A stretch of DNA of 44,934 bases from UBA2227 sp036677505 (GCA_036677505.1 JAVBWK010000038.1:1-44934), one strand, 5' to 3'; positions 1-8,548 are shown, counted from the stretch's first letter. Translations and numbers: made by a program. Notes: generated from the letters alone by a model not told the origin.

Positions 1-163
1 ACAAGGGCTTTGGACTGGTTGCTTCGGATTTGATGGCCATGTTTTCGGATTAATTTAGTAATCAAAGGCCGGATTGGGCTTACCTAACGTTTACACAAAA
101 TTCTTGACACTACCATCTTTAATCACAAATCAAACTAATTCGTGCAAAAAAGATTTTTTCCAT
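1..163 (+). other. Window edge: possible C-terminal tail of an upstream gene, then intergenic
   Basis: One frame (from base 3) runs 16 codons to a TAA at 51-53 and could be the tail of a gene that begins outside the window; it is too short to identify. The rest, up to the promoter of the hydrolase gene, shows a TTGACA at 104-109 without a good -10 at 17 bp and no other clear element. Confidence 0.2.
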
Positions 164-189
164 TATAATATAAACGTATGGAGGAAGTT
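164..189 (+). promoter_or_regulatory. -10 box and ribosome binding site of the hydrolase-Mur ligase operon
   Basis: A perfect TATAAT lies at 164-169, predicting transcription from about 176. GGAGG at 181-185 sits five bases before ATG 190. This excludes the upstream ATG at 178, which would overlap the predicted transcript start. The -35 is poor. Confidence 0.5.
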
Positions 190-957
190 ATGCCGCAGAT
201 ATGTATCAATGAACTTACGATTCACTATAACGACAATCATCACACCGGTCGGTGTGTTGTGCTTTTACATGGATGGGGACAAAACGGATCTATGATGGAA
301 CCCATCGCTCAGAATTTTGACAAAGATTTCAGAGTAATCAATATTGATTTGCCTGGCTTCGGATCCAGTGATGCACCGCTGAAACCGTGGGGTGTCTATG
401 AGTATACGGATTTTCTGAAAGACTTTTTTGATGCACTAAATATCGAAAATCCAATTTTGATCGCGCACTCGTTTGGCGCAAGGTTAGCAATTATTTATGC
501 TTCCCGTTTTCCGACGCAAAAATTGGTCTTGACAGGTGCCGCCGGAATTAAGCCGAAGCGGACATTGGGATATCATATTAAGGTGCGGACATATAAAATA
601 GCTAAAACAGTTTTCAAATTACCGGGATTGAGCAAACATCAGGAATCTATGCGCCGGTTTTTCGGCAGTTCGGATTATCGGGCGATCAGCGGTGTCATGC
701 GACAGTCTTTTGTCAGAATTGTCAATGAAGATCTGACGAAGCTGCTGAGTGACATTCACTGTCCGACATTGTTGGTGTGGGGCGACAAGGATGATTCCAC
801 GCCGCTCTGGATGGGAAAACTGATGGAAAAGAAAATACCGGATGCCGGGCTGGTCGTATTTGAAGGTGAAGATCATTATGCCTATTGGAATCAGATCGCT
901 CGTTTCAATAAAATTTGCGATGTGTTTCTGGCAGATGAGAAGGAGGCAGCACGATGA
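190..957 (+). CDS. alpha/beta hydrolase fold protein
   Basis: A 255-residue single-domain alpha/beta hydrolase, presumed cytoplasmic since no signal peptide is visible. The oxyanion-hole motif HGWGQNG is near residue 27. The nucleophile elbow AHSFGA places the catalytic Ser at residue 94, and WGDKDD and GEDHYAYW supply the likely Asp and His of the triad. Substrate is unknown; the family includes esterases, lipases and haloperoxidase-like enzymes. Its stop overlaps the start of the next gene (ATGA, 954-957), so it is translationally coupled to the Mur ligase, which hints at a cell-envelope role, by inference only. The start at 190 was chosen because GGAGG precedes it at the right distance. 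Confidence 0.85.
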   Translation: MPQICINELTIHYNDNHHTGRCVVLLHGWGQNGSMMEPIAQNFDKDFRVINIDLPGFGSSDAPLKPWGVYEYTDFLKDFFDALNIENPILIAHSFGARLAIIYASRFPTQKLVLTGAAGIKPKRTLGYHIKVRTYKIAKTVFKLPGLSKHQESMRRFFGSSDYRAISGVMRQSFVRIVNEDLTKLLSDIHCPTLLVWGDKDDSTPLWMGKLMEKKIPDAGLVVFEGEDHYAYWNQIARFNKICDVFLADEKEAAR

Positions 958-2555
958 GGATCACACTTATCCAGATAGCTCAGGGTATATTTTTACTGGC
1001 GTTGCTGCTCTATGTTTGGATGCCTGCAAAACATGCACTGCATATGTTTCAGCAAAACCGATATGAACTGCCGCGTTATATTCCGTGGTTAAGTAAGACG
1101 ATCACGGATTTCGGTTCAAAACTTGCACTTTATTTGTTTTTTCTCTCTCCGCTATTTTTGCTTTTATTTATTGAACAAGAGATGTATGCATGGATTGCAT
1201 TGATCATTATCGTTTCATTGTATGCACTTTTGCTTTGGAAGATCGAAAAGCGTAAAGAATATATCAAACCTTTGCATATGACCCATCGGGTACAGCGTCA
1301 GATCATCATCATGTTTCTGCTGTTTGCTTTGATCGTGTGGCCTTTGATGATTTGGTTGCCGATGCGCGGCTGGCTGGTGATGGTTCCTGTATTCTACTGG
1401 CTTCCGTGGGTATTGGTCATGGTCATGGCCGTCATCACGGAGCCGATTGAGAATATCGTCAAGAGTTATTATATGTTTCTGGCTAAGCGCATATTAAAGA
1501 AGCGCAGCAATCTGATCAAAATCGGGATTACAGGAAGTTATGGTAAAACGTCAAGTAAAAATATTCTTAATGAGATTTTGACTCATCAGTTTTACTCACT
1601 GATGACTCCGGCATCTTACAATACGCCAATGGGAATCACTATTACTATCCGGACGATGTTAAAACCGATCCATCAAGTGTTTATCTGTGAGATGGGTGCG
1701 GACAAAGTCGGTGATATCGATATGCTTACGAAATTTGTCAGGCCGCAGTTTGGTATCGTCACCTCCATCGGTCCTCAGCATTTGAATACCTTTAAGACAT
1801 TGGACAATATTATTCTTGAAAAAATGAAGATGATTGAGAATCTGCCGATTTCCGGGGTTGGGGTGTTGAATCGTGATAATGAACATATCCGAAATTATCG
1901 GATCAAAAACAAGTGTCAGATTCTGTGGTATGGTATCGAAAGTGAAGATGTGGATTTTAGGGCGGTCAATATCCGATATTCTCCCAAAGGGACCGCTTTT
2001 GAGGTGGTTACCCGGGAACAGGTCACAATCCCGTTTGAAACGAAAATGCTTGGAGAGCACAGTGTTTTGAATATCTTGGCTGCGATTGCGTTGGGCAAGC
2101 ATTTGGGCATTGATTGGGAGAGGTTGCAGCGGGCTGTGGCTTCGACCCGTCAGGTGGAGCATCGTCTGGAAGTAAAAAAGATAAACGGTCTGACGGTGAT
2201 TGACAATGCTTTCAATTCTAATCCGGTCAGTTCGAAGAATTCATTGGATATCTTATCACTGATGCCCGGTAAAAGAATCATCATTACTCCGGGGATGATC
2301 GAGTTGGGCGAGAAGCAGGATGATTACAATCGTGCTTTCGGTGCGATGATGAAAGGGAAGGCAGATGAGGTATTGCTGATCGGAAAGACTCAGACCCAGC
2401 CGATTGCGGAAGGGTTAAAGGAATCCGGATTTGACATGGATCACGTGCATATATTTGCTTCGGTAAAGGAAGCCTTTGGCTGGCTGACCATCAATGCCAC
2501 CAAAGAGGACACGGTGTTAATCGAAAACGATTTGCCTGATGCATTCAGTCGCTGA
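954..2555 (+). CDS. MurF-like Mur ligase with N-terminal membrane region
   Basis: 533 residues. The first 165 or so are hydrophobic and form about five membrane segments. A Mur ligase module follows: P-loop GSYGKTS at 194-200, then a central ATPase domain and a C-terminal domain with the motifs DNAFNSNP and GMIELGEKQDDYNRAFG. MurF normally joins D-Ala-D-Ala to UDP-MurNAc-tripeptide and is soluble with an N-terminal substrate-binding domain. Here that domain is replaced by membrane helices, so the true substrate may be a lipid-linked or other amino-acid ligation acceptor. A D-Ala-D-Ala ligase gene lies 680 bp downstream, which fits peptidoglycan precursor synthesis. A good AAGGAGG precedes ATG 954, and a terminator overlaps the stop codon. 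Confidence 0.8.
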   Translation: MRITLIQIAQGIFLLALLLYVWMPAKHALHMFQQNRYELPRYIPWLSKTITDFGSKLALYLFFLSPLFLLLFIEQEMYAWIALIIIVSLYALLLWKIEKRKEYIKPLHMTHRVQRQIIIMFLLFALIVWPLMIWLPMRGWLVMVPVFYWLPWVLVMVMAVITEPIENIVKSYYMFLAKRILKKRSNLIKIGITGSYGKTSSKNILNEILTHQFYSLMTPASYNTPMGITITIRTMLKPIHQVFICEMGADKVGDIDMLTKFVRPQFGIVTSIGPQHLNTFKTLDNIILEKMKMIENLPISGVGVLNRDNEHIRNYRIKNKCQILWYGIESEDVDFRAVNIRYSPKGTAFEVVTREQVTIPFETKMLGEHSVLNILAAIALGKHLGIDWERLQRAVASTRQVEHRLEVKKINGLTVIDNAFNSNPVSSKNSLDILSLMPGKRIIITPGMIELGEKQDDYNRAFGAMMKGKADEVLLIGKTQTQPIAEGLKESGFDMDHVHIFASVKEAFGWLTINATKEDTVLIENDLPDAFSR

Positions 2556-2571
2556 TGCACAGGCTTTTTTT
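2534..2571 (+). terminator. Intrinsic terminator after the Mur ligase
   Basis: GCCTG and TGCAT pair with ATGCA and CAGGC (10 bp with a one-base bulge, loop about 10), followed by seven T. The stem begins inside the last codons of the Mur ligase. Confidence 0.8.
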
Positions 2572-2595
2572 GTTTTCATTGTGAGGGCTTTGAGG

Positions 2596-2601
2596 TATAA
2601 T
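2596..2601 (+). promoter_or_regulatory. -10 box of the NUDIX gene
   Basis: Perfect TATAAT between a terminator and a gene start. It includes the in-frame ATG at 2600, which therefore cannot be the start codon. The -35 (TTTTCA with a 17-bp spacer) is weak. Confidence 0.5.
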
Positions 2602-2623
2602 GTTACAGAAAGAAGGCGCATAT

Positions 2624-3223
2624 ATGAACTGGGAGCAATTTGCCGTTAAGGTGATGAGCATAAGCAAAATCGGCTTGAAGTTTTCGAAAGACGAGTATGC
2701 TTTGGAGAATTATGAAGAGTTACAGAGAATCAGCCGGGAGATGCTCAATACCTTGCCGATTGAACCGATTCATAAAAACTTATATGAGCGCGACCTTTAT
2801 CCGACGCCGAATGTCTCCGTCCGGGTGTTATTGTTTGATAACCAAGGGCGTTTGTTGTTGGTCAAAGAAAAATCTGAGGACAAATGGGCTGTGCCCGGTG
2901 GTTGGTGTGATGTCTTTGAGTCGATCAGGGAAAATGCCGTCAAGGAAGTGAAGCAAGAGGCGGGATTTGACATTGAGGTCGATCGTTTGGTCGGGGTTTT
3001 TCAGCGGGAGAAGTATAAAAACTATCCGACACTTGTTTCGGAGTATGTTCACTACTTTGTCGGGCATATCGTAAACGGTGTGGCTAAACATAATCATGAG
3101 ACGACAGATGTAGCATTCTTTGATATCGGGCAGTTACCGGAGTTATCGAAGAAGACAACGATCACGGAGATCAGTCGTGCATTGCAGGTGGCTTTGCATG
3201 GCGGTGATGTCACGTTTGATTAG
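2624..3223 (+). CDS. NUDIX hydrolase with N-terminal NUDIX-associated domain
   Basis: 199 residues. The first 65 or so resemble the helical N-terminal domain of YjhB-type NUDIX proteins; the NUDIX fold follows. The NUDIX box begins at GGWCDVFES and continues as KEVKQEAGF, a conservative variant of the RE-EE core, so metal-dependent pyrophosphatase activity is likely but not certain. Possible substrates are nucleoside diphosphate derivatives such as ADP-ribose or NADH. The start at 2624 has AGAAGG upstream, and the in-frame ATG at 2600 falls in the -10 box. Twelve bases separate its stop from the D-Ala-D-Ala ligase, so the two are probably co-transcribed. Confidence 0.8.
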   Translation: MNWEQFAVKVMSISKIGLKFSKDEYALENYEELQRISREMLNTLPIEPIHKNLYERDLYPTPNVSVRVLLFDNQGRLLLVKEKSEDKWAVPGGWCDVFESIRENAVKEVKQEAGFDIEVDRLVGVFQREKYKNYPTLVSEYVHYFVGHIVNGVAKHNHETTDVAFFDIGQLPELSKKTTITEISRALQVALHGGDVTFD

Positions 3224-3234
3224 GAGGTAAGCAA

Positions 3235-4410
3235 ATGAAAATCACGGTAGGCGTATTATTTGGCGGGGAGTCCGTCGAACATGAGGTAAGCATTATTTCT
3301 GCGGTGCAGGCAATGGAAGCTTTGGATAAGACCCGATATGAAGTCGTTCCTTTGTATATCTCTAAATCTCACGTGCTTTACACTTCTGTGTTATTGCGGG
3401 ATATCAAGCAATATAAAGATATGAATAAACTGGTTAAGCAATTGATGCCGGTTTCGTTGGTCCGTCAGGAAAACCAGGTGGTCATGATGCCGATTAAAAA
3501 ACAACTGTTTTCGAATCGGTCGACCGTGATCGATGTAGTGATTCCGGTTGTTCACGGAACTCATGCCGAGGATGGTACGGTGCAGGGGTATTTGGAGATG
3601 CTGGGTGTACCGTATGCCGGATGTGATGTGATTGCGGCAGGAGTCGGTCAGGATAAGATCATTATGAAGCATGTGTTGGAGAATTCGAAATTACCGGTTG
3701 TTCCGTGGTTTTGGTTTTATGGCGGACATGTCAATAACAGCAAGCAGGCGATCGTTACTAAAGCGAAGGAAATCGGTTATCCTTTGATTGTTAAGCCGGC
3801 GTGTCTGGGTTCTTCGATCGGGATAAAGACGGCAAATAATGAAAATGAGCTTTTTGAAGCTATCGAGTTTGCTTCGATGTATGATCGGAAAATCCTGGTG
3901 GAGCGCAAACTTGAGAGTATCCGTGAAGTGAACTGTTCGGTGCTTGGAGTCGGCTTGGATATCAAGGCATCGTCGATTGAGGAAGTTTTAAAGACAGATG
4001 AAATTTTATCTTATGAGAATAAATATCAAGGCGGATCTAAAGGCGGAAGTTCAAAGGGGATGGCATCGACCAACCGTCAGATTCCGGCGGATATCGGTAA
4101 TGAACTGACGGATAAAATTAAGCATTTGGCCGTACGCACCTTTGAAGTTTTGGGGGCTAGCGGAGTGTCGCGGATCGATTTTCTGATCGATACGGATACG
4201 ATGACGCCCTATGTCAATGAGATCAATACGATTCCCGGTTCTCTGTCTTTCTATCTTTGGCAGCATGACGGACTGGACTTTACGGCTTTGATGGATGTGC
4301 TGGTCGAGCAGGCGATCGACCGGCAAAGAAGCCGTGAGAAAATGGTGTTTTCTTATCAGACCAATCTGTTGGCAAACTTTGAAAAAAGAGGCTCGAAAGG
4401 CGCAAAATAG
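3235..4410 (+). CDS. ddl: D-alanine--D-alanine ligase
   Basis: 391 residues with the ATP-grasp fold. It makes the D-Ala-D-Ala dipeptide for UDP-MurNAc-pentapeptide in the cytoplasm. The N-terminal motif LFGGESVEHEVS is the Ddl signature; HGTHAEDGTVQGYLE, the ATP-binding stretch around PACLGSS, and the metal-binding EINTIPGS near the C-terminus are all present. The omega-loop region is glycine/serine rich (SYENKYQGGS then GGSSKGMAS), a variant seen in some Clostridia-type ligases rather than the usual YDY-KY form. This variant does not by itself show a D-lactate specificity. AGGAGG precedes the start. The gene ends at its own terminator. Confidence 0.92.
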   Translation: MKITVGVLFGGESVEHEVSIISAVQAMEALDKTRYEVVPLYISKSHVLYTSVLLRDIKQYKDMNKLVKQLMPVSLVRQENQVVMMPIKKQLFSNRSTVIDVVIPVVHGTHAEDGTVQGYLEMLGVPYAGCDVIAAGVGQDKIIMKHVLENSKLPVVPWFWFYGGHVNNSKQAIVTKAKEIGYPLIVKPACLGSSIGIKTANNENELFEAIEFASMYDRKILVERKLESIREVNCSVLGVGLDIKASSIEEVLKTDEILSYENKYQGGSKGGSSKGMASTNRQIPADIGNELTDKIKHLAVRTFEVLGASGVSRIDFLIDTDTMTPYVNEINTIPGSLSFYLWQHDGLDFTALMDVLVEQAIDRQRSREKMVFSYQTNLLANFEKRGSKGAK

Positions 4411-4434
4411 AAACGATGGTGACATCGTTTTTTT
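4411..4434 (+). terminator. Intrinsic terminator after ddl
   Basis: AAACGATG and CATCGTTT form a perfect 8-bp stem around a GTGA loop, and a T run follows immediately. Confidence 0.85.
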
Positions 4435-4489
4435 GTTGTGCAATCCTGGCTAAAGGTTTAAAATGGTTATGTGAGCAAGGAGGTGCATG

Positions 4490-5845
4490 ATGGAAAATTG
4501 GGATCAATTGACATTAGAGATGTTGCAGGAGATCATTGCGAAGAAGCAAGTAAAGAAGCTGCGTGAGATCTTTGAAGAAATCAACATCGTTGACTTGGCA
4601 GATATGGCTGAACAATGTACCTTAAGTGAGGTTCTTTTCATCTTTAAAACAGTGAAGAAAGATATCACTGCTGATTTATTCTCATATCTTTCGATTGATA
4701 AGCAGGAAGAGCTGATCAAGACGCTTACCGGTCCGGAAATTAAAAGCATTCTTGATAATTTGTATCTGGATGATGTCGTTGATTTTTTGGAAGAAATGCC
4801 GGAGAGTATCGTTAAGAAAGTTCTTCATAATGCAACTTTAGAGCAACGGGCGGAAATCAATCAACTTCTGAGTTATGCGCCGAATTCTGCAGGTTCGATC
4901 ATGACGACGGATTATGTCGAGCTGTTTGAACATCATACGGTTGAAGAAGCGATGGAGCAGATTCGAAATCAGGGGAAAACCGCTGAAACGATCAATACAT
5001 GTTTTGTGATTAATAAGAGCAATACGCTGTTAGGAACGGTATCGCTGAGAGAAATTCTGTTTGCGGCGGATGATGCGGAAATAAAGGACATCATGGATAC
5101 GGACATTGTGGCCGTACTGACTAATGATGACCAGGAAGAAGTCGGTTTCGTCTTTCAGAAGTATGATATTTCGGTCGTAGCCGTTGTTAACAGTCAGTTC
5201 AAACTGATGGGTATCATTACGGTCGATGACGTTATTGACGTTTTGGAAGAGGAAGCTACAGAGGATATTCACTTGATGGCTGGTATCCGTCCGGTTGAAG
5301 GTTCTTATCTTGAGTCGAATGTCTGGGAAATTTTTAAGAGCAGGATTCCATGGCTATTGATTTTGATGATTCCGGCGACACTGACCGGGATGATTATTGC
5401 CGGAAACTCTGCGATTTTGCTTATTGTGCCTTCGTTGGTGAACTTTATTCCGATGCTGATGGATACTGCGGGTAATGCCGGCTCGCAGGCCAGTGCCATG
5501 GTCATCCGTGGAATCGTTGTCGATGATTTGTCCATTAAGGACTTTCTGGCGGTATTGTTTAAGGAGTTGCGCGCATCACTGATTACAGGGTTGATTTTGT
5601 TTGTAATCAATACCTTGCGCATTGTTATATTTATGCCCAATGTCGGTATAGCAGTTGCTTTACTGGTTTCTTTTACAGTTTTGCTTACGATTACCTTGGC
5701 AAATCTGATTGGCGGTCTGTTGCCTTTGTTTGCTTTAATATTGAAAATCGATCCTGCTTCGATGTCCGGTCCTGTCATTACGACTCTGGTAGACGCGGTG
5801 TCTTTGCTTGTTTATTTTTCAATTGCCATAACGGTTTTAGGGTAG
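4490..5845 (+). CDS. mgtE: Magnesium transporter MgtE, first copy
   Basis: 451 residues. An acidic helical N-domain (about 1-130) and paired CBS domains (about 135-260) form the cytoplasmic Mg2+ sensor. Five transmembrane helices from about residue 285 form the dimeric channel. The signature NAGSQAS is present, and the last helix has TTLVDAV, whose Asp corresponds to the pore Asp known from Thermus MgtE. MgtE gates shut at high internal Mg2+. AAGGAGG favours ATG 4490 over ATG 4487 by spacing. The leader is only about 50 bp, too short for an M-box riboswitch. The second copy follows 12 bp after the stop. Confidence 0.92.
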   Translation: MENWDQLTLEMLQEIIAKKQVKKLREIFEEINIVDLADMAEQCTLSEVLFIFKTVKKDITADLFSYLSIDKQEELIKTLTGPEIKSILDNLYLDDVVDFLEEMPESIVKKVLHNATLEQRAEINQLLSYAPNSAGSIMTTDYVELFEHHTVEEAMEQIRNQGKTAETINTCFVINKSNTLLGTVSLREILFAADDAEIKDIMDTDIVAVLTNDDQEEVGFVFQKYDISVVAVVNSQFKLMGIITVDDVIDVLEEEATEDIHLMAGIRPVEGSYLESNVWEIFKSRIPWLLILMIPATLTGMIIAGNSAILLIVPSLVNFIPMLMDTAGNAGSQASAMVIRGIVVDDLSIKDFLAVLFKELRASLITGLILFVINTLRIVIFMPNVGIAVALLVSFTVLLTITLANLIGGLLPLFALILKIDPASMSGPVITTLVDAVSLLVYFSIAITVLG

Positions 5846-5857
5846 AGGAGGTGTGTC

Positions 5858-7216
5858 ATGGTTGAATTAATGGATATTACTTCCCAACAACTGAAGGACT
5901 TAATCGATTTGCGTCAGGTAAGAAATTTGCGTGTGATTTTTGATGAATACAATCTGATTGACTTGGCTGAAATCGTGGAGTCTTTAGAGCTGAAGGAAAT
6001 TTTGTTTCTGTTTAAGACGTTGAAGAAGGATATTACCTCGCAGATTTTTACTTATCTGACTTATGAGAAAAAACAGGAAATCATCCAGTCATTTACATCT
6101 GTGGAAATCACGGCCATGCTGGATAATCTGTATACAGATGATATTGTCGATTTTTTGGAAGAGATGCCGGCGAATATCGTTAAGCAGGTCTTAAATGCGG
6201 CCAGTGCCGAGCAAAGAGCAGAAATAAATTTGCTGTTGAGTTATCCGGATTACTCTGCCGGTTCGATCATGTCGACGGATTTTGTGGAGTTGGAGTCTAG
6301 GGATACGGTGGCTCGTGCCATTCGCAAAATCAAACAACAAGGAAGATCGGCGGAAACGATCAGTGTAAGTTATGTCATTTCGGATCAGCGGGAGTTGGTT
6401 GGAACCGTTCGGTTGCGGGATATATTATTGGCTGAGACGGATAACATCATTGAAGATCTGATGGATACCGATGTCATTTCAGTACGCACGCATGATGATC
6501 AGGAATCTGTCGCTCATGTAATCAAACGTTATGATATTACGGTGGTTCCGGTTGTGAATGATGAGAATCGTTTGATTGGAATCATTACTGTCGATGATAT
6601 CATTGACGTTTTAGAAGAGGAAGTTACGGAAGATATTCAGAAGATGGCGGCGATCATTCCGATTGAGGGTTCTTATTTGAAGACATCGGTTGCTCAGATG
6701 ACCAAGAGTCGGATTACCTGGCTGTTGGTTTTGATGGTGTCTGCGACATTTACGGGCAATATCATTTCAGGATATGAGGATGCATTGCTTTTGATTCCGG
6801 CTTTGGCAGCGTCGATTCCTTTGATTATGTCTACGGCGGGTAATGCCGGGTCGCAGGCTTCGACGATGGTCATTCGCGGAATTGCGGTCGGTGAACTGTC
6901 GATGTCCGATTATTGGAAGGTTATTTGGAAGGAAGTTCAGGTAGCTTTGTTGAGCGGATTGGTATTGTTTGGTATCAATTGGCTGCGGTTAATTATATTT
7001 TCTCCGGAATCAAGTGTCATGGTTGATTTGGTCATCTCGCTTACGTTAATGTTAACGGTGGTCATTTCGAAACTGGTCGGTGGGGTTCTGCCGTTATTGG
7101 CGATGTTTTTCAGGCAGGATCCGGCGGCTATGGCGGCACCTCTGATCACAACGATGGTCGATGCGGTCGCTCTGATCATCTATTTCAATTTGGCAGTGTC
7201 TTTGTTGGGTTTATAG
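5858..7216 (+). CDS. mgtE: Magnesium transporter MgtE, second copy
   Basis: 452 residues with the same architecture as the gene just upstream: N-domain, two CBS domains and five membrane helices. The NAGSQAS signature is kept, and TTMVDAV in the last helix carries the pore Asp (residue 435). The two proteins align along their whole length but have diverged, so this is an old tandem duplication rather than a recent one. They probably share one transcript. Whether they form hetero-oligomers or differ in ion preference (Mg2+, Co2+, Mn2+) cannot be told from the sequence. AGGAGG precedes the ATG. Confidence 0.92.
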   Translation: MVELMDITSQQLKDLIDLRQVRNLRVIFDEYNLIDLAEIVESLELKEILFLFKTLKKDITSQIFTYLTYEKKQEIIQSFTSVEITAMLDNLYTDDIVDFLEEMPANIVKQVLNAASAEQRAEINLLLSYPDYSAGSIMSTDFVELESRDTVARAIRKIKQQGRSAETISVSYVISDQRELVGTVRLRDILLAETDNIIEDLMDTDVISVRTHDDQESVAHVIKRYDITVVPVVNDENRLIGIITVDDIIDVLEEEVTEDIQKMAAIIPIEGSYLKTSVAQMTKSRITWLLVLMVSATFTGNIISGYEDALLLIPALAASIPLIMSTAGNAGSQASTMVIRGIAVGELSMSDYWKVIWKEVQVALLSGLVLFGINWLRLIIFSPESSVMVDLVISLTLMLTVVISKLVGGVLPLLAMFFRQDPAAMAAPLITTMVDAVALIIYFNLAVSLLGL

Positions 7217-7233
7217 TTGAATTTTGTTATAAT
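7205..7233 (+). promoter_or_regulatory. Promoter of deoD
   Basis: TTGGGT at 7205-7210 and TATAAT at 7228-7233 are separated by 17 bp. The -35 overlaps the end of the second mgtE. Confidence 0.6.
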
Positions 7234-7258
7234 TGATGTGTAAGAAAAGGAGATTTTT

Positions 7259-7969
7259 ATGGCTACACCACACAATAGGGCTTTAGAGGGACAGATTGCT
7301 AAGACAGTTTTAATGCCGGGGGATCCGTTGCGGGCGAAATTCATCGCTGAGACCTTTTTAGAAAATGTTGAGATGTTTAATGATGTCCGTAATATGTTTG
7401 GGTACACGGGAACCTATAAGGGGCATAAGATTTCAGTCATGGGTTCTGGCATGGGTATGCCGAGCATCGGTATTTATTCATATGAGCTGTTTGCGTTTTA
7501 CGGGGTTGAAAATATTATCCGAATCGGTTCGGCTGGTTCTTACAGCAAAGATGTTAATCTGTATGATGTCGTCTTGGCGGACAGTGCTTGGAGTGAGTCA
7601 AGTTTTGCGTTAACGGCTTTTGGTTATAAAGAAGATGTCATGTTACCTTCGGTCAAGCTGAATGCAAGCCTGATTTCTGCGGCCAAGCGTCTGGATATTC
7701 CGTTTACTTTGGGAAGGATTCATTCGAGTGATGTTTTCTATCGTGATTCCGGTGTGTCTTTTGAGGATATTTTCAGAGAAACCGGTTCGGTAGCGGTGGA
7801 AATGGAGTCATTTGCTTTGTTTGCCAATGCGAAGAAACTCGGTAAGCATGCGGCTTGTTTAGTTACGATTTCGGATTCTTTGGTTACTCATGAGGTAACG
7901 ACGGCTCAGGAACGTCAGAATTCGTTTACCAAGATGATGCAGATTGCTTTGGAAATGGCTTTTGAGTAG
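7259..7969 (+). CDS. deoD: Purine nucleoside phosphorylase, DeoD type
   Basis: 236 residues, the usual length of the hexameric DeoD family. It cleaves purine (deoxy)nucleosides with phosphate to base and (deoxy)ribose 1-phosphate in purine salvage. Visible hallmarks are the N-terminal ATPHN, the phosphate-site motif MPGDPLRAK, GSGMGMPSI, IRIGSAGSY, the substrate-binding EMESFALF and the late SDSLVTHE. AAAGGAG precedes the ATG. A small metal-binding protein gene follows 18 bp downstream and is probably in the same transcript. Confidence 0.95.
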   Translation: MATPHNRALEGQIAKTVLMPGDPLRAKFIAETFLENVEMFNDVRNMFGYTGTYKGHKISVMGSGMGMPSIGIYSYELFAFYGVENIIRIGSAGSYSKDVNLYDVVLADSAWSESSFALTAFGYKEDVMLPSVKLNASLISAAKRLDIPFTLGRIHSSDVFYRDSGVSFEDIFRETGSVAVEMESFALFANAKKLGKHAACLVTISDSLVTHEVTTAQERQNSFTKMMQIALEMAFE

Positions 7970-7987
7970 GCCGGAAGGAGACGTCTG

Positions 7988-8179
7988 ATGAAACACATTA
8001 TATTTGTCAAGGATATGAACTGTGAGCACTGTGTCCGCAGGATCACGGAAGCACTCAGTGAAACAAGGGTTGATTTTGAGATCAATTTGGAGCGTAAGGC
8101 GGTTATTGTCGAGGGTCGCAATGATATTGTGCACATTGCTAAGACAGCGATCCGTGAGGCGGGTTATACGGTAGAATAG
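7988..8179 (+). CDS. Heavy-metal-associated domain protein, CopZ-like
   Basis: 63 residues, a single HMA ferredoxin-like domain. The metal-binding motif MNCEHC (MxCxxC) sits at residues 11-16, as in the copper chaperone CopZ and Atx1. No copper ATPase or CsoR regulator is in view, so the metal (copper or another soft metal) is inferred from the family. AAGGAG lies before the ATG. The gene ends in a terminator that closes the chromosomal operon. Confidence 0.85.
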   Translation: MKHIIFVKDMNCEHCVRRITEALSETRVDFEINLERKAVIVEGRNDIVHIAKTAIREAGYTVE

Positions 8180-8205
8180 GCCTGAATTTTCAGGCCTGTT
8201 TTTTT
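8178..8205 (+). terminator. Intrinsic terminator after the CopZ-like gene
   Basis: AGGCCTGA and TCAGGCCT form a perfect 8-bp stem with a 4-base loop, followed by G and seven T. Confidence 0.85.
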
Positions 8206-8224
8206 ATAAAATGCTTAAAAATAC

Positions 8225-8253
8225 TTGCACAAAATCGGTGCGTATGATAACAT
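8225..8253 (+). promoter_or_regulatory. Promoter of the tRNA operon
   Basis: TTGCAC at 8225-8230 and TAACAT at 8248-8253 with exactly 17 bp between; the first tRNA begins 32 bp further on. Confidence 0.55.
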
Positions 8254-8284
8254 AAAAAAGCGCTAAGTTGGTCAGCAAGTGTAT

Positions 8285-8375
8285 GGAGATGTACTCAAGA
8301 GGCTGAAGAGGTGCCCCTGCTAAGGGTATAGGTCGGGAAACTGGCGCGAGGGTTCAAATCCCTCCATCTCCGCCA
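8285..8375 (+). tRNA. tRNA-Ser (GCU)
   Basis: 91 bases including an encoded CCA. The acceptor arms GGAGATG and CATCTCC pair fully. The anticodon loop CTGCTAA gives GCT (AGC/AGT codons). A long variable arm typical of tRNA-Ser and the T-loop GGTTCAAATCC are present. Confidence 0.96.
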
Positions 8376-8390
8376 TCTTTCTTATAACAC

Positions 8391-8466
8391 GGTCCAGTGG
8401 TGTAGTGGTTAACATGCCTCCCTGTCACGGAGGAGATCGCGGGTTCGATCCCCGTCTGGACCGCCA
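8391..8466 (+). tRNA. tRNA-Asp (GUC)
   Basis: 76 bases with encoded CCA. The acceptor GGTCCAG pairs with CTGGACC; the anticodon loop CTGTCAC gives GTC; the T-arm is GGGTTCGATCCCC. Only 15 bases separate it from tRNA-Ser. Confidence 0.97.
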
Positions 8467-8473
8467 TTTTATT

Positions 8474-8547
8474 GCAGGTGTAGTTCAATGGTAGAACACG
8501 ACCTTGCCAAGGTTGATACGGGGGTTCAATTCCCCTCACCTGCTCCA
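8474..8547 (+). tRNA. tRNA-Gly (GCC), prophage integration target
   Basis: 74 bases with encoded CCA. The acceptor GCAGGTG pairs with CACCTGC; the anticodon loop TTGCCAA gives GCC. Its last 17 bases form most of the attachment core shared with 43898 and 44785, so the incoming element rebuilt the 3' end of the gene and the tRNA stays intact. Confidence 0.97.
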
Positions 8548-8548
8548 T
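8531..8548 (+). other. attL core of the prophage
   Basis: The 18-bp sequence TCCCCTCACCTGCTCCAT at the 3' end of tRNA-Gly recurs exactly at 43898-43915 and 44785-44802. Integrase-type arm repeats follow at 8588 onward and the integrase gene lies about 900 bp away. tRNA 3' ends are standard targets of tyrosine integrases. Confidence 0.88.

Noticed and set aside
3955..4060. D-Ala-D-Lac (vancomycin resistance) ligase
   Set aside because: The unusual omega loop is a known variant of the Ddl family, and no VanH, VanX or two-component genes accompany it.
4435..4486. M-box magnesium riboswitch before mgtE
   Set aside because: The leader is only about 50 bases and has none of the required helices.
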